This document shows positions 22,568 to 33,330 of a stretch of 64,000 nucleotides of DNA, piece by piece. Origin of the DNA: Straminergon stramineum (taxonomy: Eukaryota > Streptophyta > Bryopsida > Hypnales > Calliergonaceae); contig OY987264.1 of assembly GCA_963920665.1 (NCBI GenBank), positions 32,406,906-32,470,905 on the forward strand. Direction: 5' to 3'. The notes below the pieces were generated by a model, which saw only the letters and a list, made by a program, of their open reading frames with translations, ran no database searches and was not told where the DNA came from. Made by a program: the position numbers and the translations under genes. Position 1 is the stretch's first letter. Each line of letters opens with the position of its first letter.

Positions 22568-25500
22568 ATGACTTTCGACAATGATTTGTCGCAAGACGTG
22601 TCCCTACAGCAAGGGGAGTTTCTCGAGCTATGGGAAAGTTCGAGGTTCACTCAAAGGCAAGATCCTCTTGGTAGCGATCATGCTGAAAATCATCAAGATA
22701 GCCAGTTTGCTAAAGATGGCAGTCGCAAGGACATAGATTTGCCCCGAAACCATCAGCTTGGTTCAACCGTACCTAAAAATGAGGATGACGAAAAGGATCG
22801 ACCAAGGGATTCAGAAGATGAAGACAGCCATCTTCTTGAAAATGAAGATCCAAGCAGAGGAAGGGCTGGTGGTCCTCCAACATGGCTCAGCAGTGCCCTG
22901 TTGAGGCAGCAGAATCAATTACTAGATGACACAGAAAATGGTCACATTGAAGCCGAGAAGTGGTGTCCGGTTTGTTCTTCTGGTAGTTCGCAAACGTGCA
23001 TTTGTAGCACACAAATGCCTGCTGGTTGTACCAATGCAACGTCATTTCTAAATCAGAGTACGTATACCCACTGGCTCGTTACTGGCGTTCATGCTTCACA
23101 GCATCGACCAGTGGAATTTGGGGATGGCAAGGATGACAAATTCGGTGTTGATCAGCAGCAGACTCGGATGGCCACAGAGCTTAATCTAGCAGCAGCGCAC
23201 GGAAGAGATTCTCAGAGGTTTCTGGAGTTAAACCCTTCGGCGGCTGGACAAAGATATGCTGGAGACTACGACAGGGTGGGTTATTGAGCTTTAACTGTAA
23301 TTGCATGTACACTATTTCCTGTCTCACCTATCAAATTTTATTGTTTAGTAGAATCTTTTTCTCAAGTGGAGGTTATCGATCGTGTTTGTGCGTTGCTTAA
23401 AAGTTTCTCTTAATATATTCAGTATCTGTTTCTAGGATTATCAGATAAAAATTTGCCATTTGGTATGACTGCAGGGTGATTGGGAACGTGCGAGGCGAAA
23501 CGCGGAGTGGGAGGATGCCAGGAAGCGCTGTTTGATTGTAAATCATCCCCTGTACGAAGAAATGCTCGCAAATCACGCGGATTGCCTCCGTGTTGGAACT
23601 CCTACAGATTTGATTCCAAATATCGAAGCCCAATTGTCTCAGGCCCCGATAGTCATTGAGAAGTACAAGTTGCTGCACGACCAACTTGTTGATATCACTG
23701 AAGACGAGCAACTGGATCTAGACCGCTGCGTGGTAAATTCACTGAGTGGCCTTTTTGCTCCAAATGTCAAGATATGACCACCAGTTTGAACTTCATTAGA
23801 ATTAGAAGGGGATAAACGCCATTGGTAATAAGATGTAGCTTGTCTGACAATTTTTCTTTTCTTGCTTTTGTTTTTGTAGCCGGATTACAGGTTTTTTTAA
23901 ACTCCGTAAAAATTAGCCTATACTAAGGAAATTAGACCCGATGGTTAATCTCAATGTTTTCAGCTCATTGTCAGGTTCAATAAATCGGCGTGTCTCAGAG
24001 CATCTGACCAAATTGTGACGTTCAAGTGCTCAGAGCTTTAAAAACTAGGACTGATATAGATATGAGTTTCCAAACGGTCGCCTAAATGGAACTCTCTTGA
24101 AATTCCGCCATTTTAAAGAATTTGACCCGGCTTTCTTTCAATTGACTATCTGCAGACCGATTACACTATGATCCTGGCTGCATTCAAGGACCTCTTGCAG
24201 CATCACGTGTTCACAGACGTCACGGAGGCAATGATGTCATGCTGGGAGTTGGAACAGGCACTTTATGCCCTCACTGGTAAGCACATCACCAGATTCTATA
24301 ACCTTTGGCTTGAAAAATTAATAGATATACTGGTCGTCTATCTGGATAATTTATGGTTTTAAATTTTAGAACAATAAAAGTAAATTTCTTATTAGGATTA
24401 TTTTAAATATATTTCTAGCATTTTCAAGATACGAAACACGGTATGAATTTTTTTTAAATTGACATTTGATTAGAAAATATACCACACCAAAACGTTTAAG
24501 CAAGAATCCCCAGCAAAATACCTTCAATTTCCCACGAAAGAGTGGATAACGGATACTTTTACGAAATTATCACTCTTCTTCTCTTCTTCCCTTAGTCCAT
24601 CAAATGGAAAATCTAAGGTCATATGCTGTAACTGCTGAAGGTATCTGTGCTCTTTGACGCGGCCCTCATGTTCAAAGAATTCTTCAAAATCCAGCAATAA
24701 CAGTTCAATTATATGTCCGAATCTATTAGGAGCCACTCCAGAAGAAGGCTTCGGAGGAACTATGTCTGATGAAGACGAAGAGTATGATAGTGACTACGGC
24801 GCATACGACCAACATATGGACTACCATGACAGTGGAGGATATGGACCCCTTGTGCCAACGGAAACAGAGCGAACTCTCATGGAGCGCGTGCGCCAGGAAC
24901 TCAAGCATGAACTTAAGCAGGCAAGATGTAAATTTTGACGAAAATTTGACATTATTTCCTGTACATAAATTTCTCTCTGGACGAATTCTTCTAGTCTAGA
25001 TCATTCCACCTTCTGAAGGTCTCTCAAGACTCTCAAGATCACCCAGAGAGGCACTTAATAAGATCTTTATATGAATACATGGCACTTCATCATCTATGGC
25101 CATGATAGAACAATTAGATGAGTTTGAAGCAGAAATCAGTCATTACTTAATAGAGTTACATCCAGTCAATGAACTAGCAATCAAGATTACAGTTTTTTAG
25201 TTTTCAGCTGCCATAGCCAGCTACATGCAGCGGCCTAATGCAATCGATCATACTTAGGTCTCAGAAATTATCACTCACTTTTCTTCGCGCAAGCACTTAG
25301 AGATTTAAAAATTTGGGTATCTCCAGGGCTACAAATCCAAAATCGAGGATGTTCGAGAGGAGATTTTGCGCAAGCGGCGCGCTGGAAAACTTCCTGAAGG
25401 CACCACAACTGTTCTCAAAGCTTGGTGGAACGCACACTCGAAGTGGCCTTACCCAACGGTACCTCCTTTCAGCTCCTTCAACAGTTTCACTTCCATCCAA

Positions 25501-25939
25501 CCAGATTGTTTAGAGTTTGATTCTTAGTTGTGCACTCCGATTTATGTTCATAAATACCGAATGATCGTGCTGCTGGTATGCGAGGGTATCAACTTGATTT
25601 TGAAAGAGCAAGCCATGTCATTGAATCATATTGTTTCAATTATTTAGCCGAGCATTTGAATTCTTCTTTTAGAGCGATTTGCAATTGATTTTAAGAATCA
25701 CACTTTTAGCTAGCTACTCTAAGGTCTCTCTCGATACCTATGTAAAATTTGCTAAACATACTGCCCCGTGGCACAATGCATGTTATCAGGAGGATGAGAA
25801 AGAACTCTTAATACAGGAGACAGGATTGGAGCTGAAGCAAGTCAACAATTGGTTCATTAATCAACGGAAGAGAAATTGGCATAGCAACCCCCAGATGTCA
25901 TCCCACGTTGATTCAAAGCTTAAAATACGAAAGAGGTAA
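22568..25939 (+). CDS. KNOX class II TALE-homeodomain transcription factor, 6 coding exons
   Basis: This is a DNA-binding nuclear regulator; class II KNOX proteins act with BELL partners, and in mosses they maintain the sporophyte programme. Exons are 22568-23275, 23475-23732, 24156-24276, 24730-24920, 25327-25458 and 25790-25939, in phase, giving 519 residues. The N-terminal 240 residues are acidic and polar with no clear domain. KNOX1 ([20 protein letters not shown]) spans about 253-300 and KNOX2 ([22 protein letters not shown]) about 325-362. Next come an acidic linker, the ELK domain ([13 protein letters not shown]) to about 426, and the homeodomain with the PYP loop and [10 protein letters not shown]. 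The KRNWHSNP ending is diagnostic of class II. Intron 4 uses a GC donor. Splicing at AG|GTAACG near the stop to 26262 would change only the last residues. Confidence 0.92.
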
Positions 25940-26264
25940 CGAAAGATAGATTCAGAGAAAAGTCCCCTTTTATTATCTTCTTGAGTGTCAGTACCCAATA
26001 GCTTCTTTGAACTTCAGTAATCAATGAATAGAGTTTCTACATATTACAACATTCTCTTTAATCATGCACCCTGAGGATGTAGTTTGCAAGGTTCTGCTAA
26101 GATCTGTTATCACACCCTTATACTTCTGCCATAGAAAACAGACTGTATATTATGGGTTTGGTTTTCTTTTTCTTTATATTTTAGAGTTTCAATGTGAGCT
26201 AAAACTCAACGTAACATCTGATAAGTAGGATTTAATTTTCTTCTTCACTTGATGAATGCAGCTG

Positions 26265-28242
26265 GTAAACTCGGAAGATCCTTGGTGGATATGGCGAAGA
26301 TCGGCTTGAAAGTATATCAGCTGAATGTATTAGGGACAAGGATAACTGTAGACTTGAGCTATTGAGAAATTGCTCATTAGCTCATGGTCTTTTCAGCCAG
26401 TGAGAAAGTGCTCCTAATGAGCATCAACGCCCTTTTTGCAAGATTAGAAAGAGTAGAATTATTAGAGGTGAATTTGAAGGTGGTCTGAGAGCCATTAATA
26501 TCTCTCCTTTAATGTCCAGACTTCTATGAGCAGACACTTGATATCCTTCAGTCAGGAATGACACTGGATATACACAAAAAACATTCGTATTTAGGCTTCA
26601 AATTTGGCATTACTTTCGTATCACAAGACCAGGATGGGGATGTGATGATGCCAGAACGTGCAACTGCTACTACAGGCTGTGATATATCACAAAATGATAG
26701 TTAATAGGACTCACGCTTGTGGGATGCAGACGCTCAAGGTGACCCGCGCTGAATAAATTTTGGCTTTTAACGTTCAGGTGTCTTGAGGGATTATGCTGAG
26801 CGCTTATTTCTTCAATTCTAGGTTAAATCTGGGTTTCTCCCGATTCTAATACTAACGAGAACACTGACACCTGGAGAGGTAACCATCGAGGTTGTTTCAG
26901 ACCACGATCTGCTCCGAATGATTACGAAACAGCTCTCTGTCACGAAACTATGATTACGATTACCTTACAATTTTTACAGGTGAAAATGTTTGTCAATGGA
27001 GTTCATGCGCCTGCTTAGTAGACATTTCTTCAAATTCTGTGTCTGTCTCAGATGTTGGAACTTAAATGTTGTAGAAGACTAAGCTTGCAGAATATGATCA
27101 ATTCGCTGATCGATTGATTGAACGCTGCTTCAAGAATGATGCCTTCCTGCAAGTATTTTGAAGATTTCAAGTGATCGAAAGGTATACATTTTGGTTCTAT
27201 CTGTGACCAAAACACACAGTAACTTCATCTTGTGCTGGTGGCTATATCTGTTGACCAAGATTGGCAGGTTCCTTTTCTTTAGGCATAATGTTTCCATTTC
27301 CATGATGATCTAGCTACCAATCTTTGTTATAGTCAGCTTGATGACCTTCTCAATACATTTGAAAGGTGACCACTCGTAAAAGCTTCCCAACAAGTTTCTG
27401 AGTATAGTTCCTTTTATATATTAAACTGTATGACATTTTGTTTTTGTTGGGTCTTGGTGTCTGCTGAAAGATTTCAAATTCTCCGATGCCAGATGAATAA
27501 ACTATGAATTTTCATGTAATTTTCAGAAGCAGTCTGACTGAAATATAAATTTTCATGGTGCTGATTATTCATATACCCTAAAATCGACCATAGATCTCAC
27601 GTTCAGAAAGTGTACAGTGAATCTAGGCTTGAGAATCGTGAGATTTAGCTTTGAGAATGGTGTGAGATGTTCAGGATTTTCTTAAGGTGGGCACCAGGAC
27701 AAGAGCCGTGCAGGTCACGGGCCCTGTGTGGCGGAGTGTGCAGGTAATACTGTCTGTTAGTACCGCCCAATTTGAGCCACACAGTTAATTATACAGTCAA
27801 GGTTTGTTCAAACGAATCATGAGTTCGCTAGGTCACAGTATATGTGACGTTAAGGCCACGTTGTTCTTGGACTAGCAATCTCCGAAAATTCGAAGTTTCA
27901 TAGCTTTGCAACTGAAAAATTCGGAGTTCTTGAGATAATTTTTTAGTCATAATGCCTATTGTTTACCGTGTGCAGATCAAAGATTGAACATAACTTCCAG
28001 AGCCATATCTGGTCGAAAAAGTTCGTAATGGGCCGATGGTTTGAAGGCCCTGAGAACGAATAGAGTAAGTTTTCTGTTTTGAAGCATTCGGATTCGGAGG
28101 TCGACTCTGAAAGAAGCTGATGAGTTAGAGGGAACCCTCTGGGCCTATCGAAGATTATAGATATTCGACATATTTGATTTCCTCTACAATTTTTACTGTC
28201 GGTCGACTTAAGCTTCGCTTGTCGTTTTTGGAACTGATCGCC
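26265..28242. other. Spacer between KNOX gene and transporter: 3' UTR, then promoter/leader
   Basis: This is non-repetitive sequence with balanced composition. The first part probably holds KNOX 3' untranslated sequence. The last few hundred bases should hold the transporter promoter and 5' UTR, including a GC-richer patch at 27690-27740. No further exon was recognised. Confidence 0.4.
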
Positions 28243-31198
28243 ATGACGGGAAGAAGCCGAGCTCTCGTTGAGACGGAAGTAGAATCGATTCCTGCAACAC
28301 CTGATAACTTGTTGCAGTTACCAAGTGTGAGGCCTCCCATAGCTGCTCCACCTTCCGTAGAATTTCTAAGTGCAAAGACAAAGGCTGCCTCCATGACCTT
28401 GACGCCGGAGTTCAACGGTGAACCCAAACCGATGGGATCTAAGTTTTTAGTGGCTTCCCCATGGCGAAGCCCACAGACAAGTAAAGCAAGTAGATTGTCA
28501 CCCAGTTTCATGACACCGATGGGAACTCCTATACACAGGACTTTGCACAACCTTCAGCATTACCTTGAAGAAGTCGGGCACACCACAACACTGAATGTGA
28601 AGGACACATGGCTTCCTCTCACGGAGAGCCGCAATGGAAATATGGTGTACGCAGCATTCCACAATTTGAATGCCATGATAGGGTACCAGGCTATCTTCCT
28701 CCCCTTCGCGTTCATGTACCTCGGGTGGTATGTAAATGATTCTCCATGACGCTTTTTACTTCGTTCATTTCATTTCAAGCTATCTTAATTTTCAGAGATC
28801 CGCAACTTCCACAATCAGGTCCGTCGTCGTTCGTAGTCTCTCCCAAACTGCTGGATACAGAGCACGCTTAAAGTAGCTTTTAATGCCTGCGCAGGACGTG
28901 GGGCTTGACTGTATTGAGCTTGGCATTCGTGTGGCAGACGTACACGAAATGGCAACTTATAATGATGCACGAATCGGAACCTGGCAAGAGAATTCGCAGT
29001 TACATTGCACTCTCTCAAGAAGCTTTTGGTAATCGTCGGATCCTCGCAGAAATGTCCTGGTCCATGGTTAGGGTACAATCAGTGAACCTTGACAGTGTGA
29101 TTCGTGGATGTAATCTACACATCATGCGTGTGGAATTTATTTATTTATTTTTGGCATCTGCACAACATACTTGGAGTAACGCCGTGCAGAATTATTATGA
29201 AGCAATCTGATGAGTACTTCTAATTGATGAACTAAAAAAATTGGTCAATACCTGTAAAGATGCCCAGTTTTTTATATAAGTTCATGGAAGTCTTAAACTG
29301 TAATTGAAGAAAGAAATGCAACGGCTCTAAAGGTTTTGTTTCTATTGGTCTTGACAATAGACATTGGTGTTCATATCGCTCCTGCTTTGCTGTCATGTGC
29401 AGGGCAGATAATGGGGCTGCACATGACACTTCCAGCGATTCTAAACTTGACGGTCGGAACCTCCATTGGTCTTGTGGTGGTTGGAGGGAGCGCCTTAGAG
29501 CTGTTCTATATCACCATTTGCCACAAGTGTGTGGATAACTCCATGACGATGATAGAATGGTGCTTAGTATTCTCCGCTCTTTGCCTCATTCTTGCACAGT
29601 TGCCGAACATGAACTCCATAGCCGGCGTTTCACTCGCTGGAGCAATCATGGCTGTCTCATACACCACTCTAATTTGGATGATTTCGGTCTTCAAAAGTAG
29701 GCCACACCACATTTCTTACGCTCTGGCGACCGAGGGTGAATCTCCGCTTGTGACTACGTTTTCTGTCTTGAATGCCATTGGCATCATCACCTTCGCCTTT
29801 CGAGGCCATAACCTCGTCCTTGAAATTCAGGTTTGTGAATCACTACCAACATGAAACTATCAAAAGCATGAATGCTTTGTGAATCCTTAAATTCTTCAAT
29901 TACTATGAAAATGAGACTGCCATTGTTTTCCAAGGTCAGAGTGACTTGATATCTCCTTTTTTAAATTTAACCTATCCATCCTCGAACTCATTTGTAGCCT
30001 GTTATGCAGATCAAGCATATACTTAATGCATTCTGTATTACTCGTTTTTCAAATTTGATATATGAAGGTTTCGGCCCAAGTTCCTAGAATTGTGTAGATG
30101 CAAAACATAATTAAGATGCTTGCATATCTTCAGGGAACATTGCCTTCCACGTTGAAAGAACCGTCATTTGTCTCAATGTGGAACGGAGCAAAAACTGCAT
30201 ACCTGGTTCTGGGCCTCTGCTACTTTCCATTAGCCATCGGTGGTTACGCGGGTTTCGGGAACAAGGTACAATTTCCTTAATCCTTTAAGGCCTAGGAGGT
30301 CCAAACAGGGTCGATTTTCCCACTTATGGATTCATGATTTTAAAACGACCAATTCGATTAATCATTAGGTGAAAAATTATTCAACAGATGGATCCAAATT
30401 TTATGCCACCAGAATCACTGAATAACATGATTGCAGATGCCAGTCAAATAATAACAAAAATGGTCGAAAGAAATCTTAATATTCAAAACTGCTAAACAAA
30501 CAAAACATGAGGATTTGGCCTCAGGGTCGTTTAGGGGTTAAGAAACCAGGTCATGTCGCAATTTATCAAGCATATCTGGTTATCATCTAAACTGATTCAC
30601 TCTTCAATTAATCAAACAAACTGCCCTCGATTTTTCTCTATTCGTTTCTGTTATTTTCTGACACCGAGAAAGTTCTCGGTTTTGATTTTCGTGATCGTGT
30701 GTGCAGATGATGGATTCCGGAATCCTATACTCTCTCCAAGCCTCGAATCTGTCCAGCACTGGCCGGGGTTTTCTTGCTCTCACCTTCCTCTTTGTAATGT
30801 TCAGCTGTCTGAGCTCCTTCCAGATCTTCTCCATGCCTGTCTTCGACATGATCGAGCAGTTGTACACAGGACGATGGAAGAAAAAGTGCAATCCGTATGT
30901 AAGGCTCATCTCTAGATCGGTATACGTGCTCGTGGTCTTCTTTGTGGCCATTGCATTCCCTTTCTTAACAAGTCTGGCAGGTCTCATTGGCGGCCTCAAT
31001 TCTATTCCTGTTACTTTCGCCGTCCCTTGCTTCATGTGGCTCAAAATTCGGAGACCGGACAAGGGCAGCTTCACCTGGTACCTGAACTGGTTCTTGGCAA
31101 TCTTTGGCATGATTTTGAGTGGTCTTGTCACTGTGGCGGGGGTTGGTGTTATCATCCAAAGAGGGATTAAGCTTGAGTTTTTCAAACCTCATGCTTAA
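28243..31198 (+). CDS. Amino-acid transporter, LHT-like 8 (AATL1) type, AAAP family, 5 exons
   Basis: This is a proton-coupled amino-acid permease of the AAAP superfamily, expected in the plasma membrane or an endomembrane. Exons are 28243-28727, 28895-29028, 29403-29830, 30134-30265 and 30707-31198. All are GT-AG and in phase, encoding 556 residues. The hydrophilic N-terminus contains ESIPATP and SFMTPMGTPIHRTLHNL, typical of the LHT-like 8 branch. WLPLTESRNGN begins the permease domain. About 11 hydrophobic segments follow, with landmarks AAFHNLNAMIGYQA, LPNMNSIAGVSL, FAFRGHNLVLEIQ, FSCLSSFQIFSMPVFD and PVTFAVPCFMW, ending in KLEFFKPHA. ATG 28243 is the first good start in frame. Intron 4 begins with a small TTAA-flanked insertion. 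Substrate cannot be read from sequence. Confidence 0.94.
30281..30537 (+). mobile_element. Small TTAA-flanked element (257 bp) in transporter intron 4
   Basis: TTAA at 30277-30280 and 30538-30541 flanks a segment ending GTCGTTTAGGGG, which matches the family terminus. The left end TCCTTTAAGGCC is diverged. It begins 15 bp after the end of exon 4, so the splice donor survived the insertion. Confidence 0.5.
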
Positions 31199-31420
31199 GT
31201 ATTAAAAGTACTGATCTGGAATTTCATGAAGAAGACTGTTATAGTAGGTTTTACAATGGTTGATCAAAGACAAGCTATCACTACAATGTTCATCATTTCA
31301 ATAGAAAGGTCCATAGAAGGCATTTCGCTTCTCCACCAAAAAGTGAAAGTGACATCTGTGTGACCGCTGAATTATGTTTGAAATAAATAAAGATAAAGGA
31401 TGATTCATTCTTACTGAATT
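31199..31420 (+). other. Transporter 3' untranslated region
   Basis: AT-rich sequence after the stop codon with AATAAA-like signals at about 31383-31390 (AAATAAATAAAG). The likely polyadenylation site follows. Confidence 0.4.
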
Positions 31421-32340
31421 TTTAACGTTAAAACAAATGCATTACAAGGGATTTTCATTGACCCTTGAAGTTCCTTGGGTCAAAAATTAGAAAGCATTCT
31501 CCAAAGTTGTCAAAAACTTTAGAAGCGATTCAACTATTTTGGAAGTTAAACCTCTAATTCCCATGAGTTCTTGGATTGTGGGAATTGAGCCACAGTAGCT
31601 GGGTGATGTGGCGAGGGGACGGCCATGTCAAATAATAATTAAAAATTAATTTTTTTCATATTTTTTTGGATTTTTTTTCAATTCATCTTTTCATTCTTTT
31701 TCATATTCTTAAATTCTAGCCAGCAGTTGTTGTTTCACAACATGGGGAATTAGCCCAAAACAATCTTCTAGGGTAGTTGAATCTCTTCTAATGAAATAGG
31801 ACTATGTATGAAATTTTGTCCATTTAGAGAATTTATAACCATAGGATCTTACTATTGACTGGTAGTAGGTTTTAGCAAAATAAACTAGGGTCTTAACTCA
31901 TAAGCACCCTAGGGGACCAAAAGTGTCCTCACATAGTCTAGAAGTCCAATTTGAAGTGTTGTAACTTTTGCCCAGATTTAATAAAATTTATTTGAAACTT
32001 TGCACTCTCTCTTAGAACTAGTTTGTGTGGTAAAATGTTTAGATCAATCCAAGATTTATTGATTTTGGGAAGCCATTAAAAGTTCAAGGGTTCAATTTGA
32101 TTTCACCAAATTGAATTTTGATGGCTAAAACTTCAAGGGCTTGTATCTCCTTCATCCAATGTTTGTTTTCAATAAAACTTGTTGAGTTATGTTTTTCTTG
32201 AAATCTAGTTATCGTGGTAAAATTTTCCTATCAATCCAAGTTGTTTTGAATATTTGGAAGCAATTCAAAGTTCAAAATTCGGACATTTTTAGATTACATT
32301 GAACTTCAATAGCTTGTTTCTTCTTCATGTAGCATCCATT
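31421..32340. other. AT-rich intergenic DNA
   Basis: Decayed repeat DNA. The phrase AACCATAGGATCTTACTATTG at about 31849 also occurs in altered form at about 19115, so part of it belongs to a dispersed repeat. No gene is seen. Confidence 0.4.
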
Positions 32341-32348
32341 TCAAATAA

Positions 32349-32416
32349 TTTTTTTTTTTTTTTGTGTGTGTGTGTGTGTGTGTGTGTGGTGGTGGTGGTG
32401 GGGGGGGGGGGGGGGG
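32349..32416. repeat. Compound microsatellite T(n)-(GT)n-(GGT)n-G(n)
   Basis: A T run passes into about 12 GT units, then four GGT units, then a run of 17 G. This may reflect stepwise slippage and is also a difficult stretch for sequencing. Confidence 0.9.
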
Positions 32417-32899
32417 AGGGAAGTTGTGCATACTAGTCTAATTTTTATAAGTAATTCATAAGCATTTGAGTAGAAGGAGGTTCGACCTTACATATATTTT
32501 TTGCAACTCTTCTTGCTATTTTTTGACATTTTAAAGTCATTTTGCAAACACAATGAGTTAATTGAATGATATTTTCTTTCACCTAAGTCTGTGTTAGTAT
32601 TCTGGTTTTGAAGCACTTTCTAGTCTAAAGTTTTTCTGTTTGAGTAGGTTTAGAAATTGAATTACACCTTCAAGTGTGTTTCTAGGAAAATTTCAACATC
32701 CTTTTTTAACACTAAAACATTGTAATCTATATGGCCACATAAATTTGGCCACATGACTGCAAATTTGATTCACGTCATCTACAACGCATACACCACAAGA
32801 TTGTACAGTTGAGATTTCTATACCTTGGTGGCATTTAGACCTATAACACTTCAAAAGCAATGATGTTTTTAAGCTTGAAAAGGTTGTGGGCGTTTAGAT

Positions 32900-33330
32900 G
32901 TTAAAGCAATGTATGTATGAGATATAATTGAGCAAAGAACAACACAATTATGTTCTTTTCAAGGTTGCCTTAATATTAGGCAATGTGATTTTGTTGAGCT
33001 TTTAAGCCCTATAAATCAATCAAAGTATCCTTAAAAGTTTGAACAAAATCTAAAGACTTTATATTTGAGGAAAGCCCCAACTTAGGAAGAACTATGCAAA
33101 TTTTCAAAGCAAAATAATGTTGTCTACTTCACTTGTCTGAAATGGAGGTCAAAACAAAAACAAAAAACAAATGAAATTGTTTTATCAACCATTAGATTTT
33201 TGTAAAAATTAAATTCCCTTCAAGGTTGTTTGATTTTTCAATCTCAAAAAAAATCAAGAGAAAAGAATTAAGAACTCATAATTCACTTTGGATGCCTAAA
33301 ACACTGAAGAAACATTTTAAATTAAAGTGA
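32900..33330 (+). repeat. Dispersed repeat, second copy of 19070-19560
   Basis: It carries the same phrases in the same order: TTAGGAAGAACTATGCAAAT, AAAGCAAAATAATGTTGT, ATCAACCATTAGATTTTTGT and AATCTCAAAAAAAATCAAGA. The copies are clearly diverged. No terminal signature was found. Confidence 0.55.
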
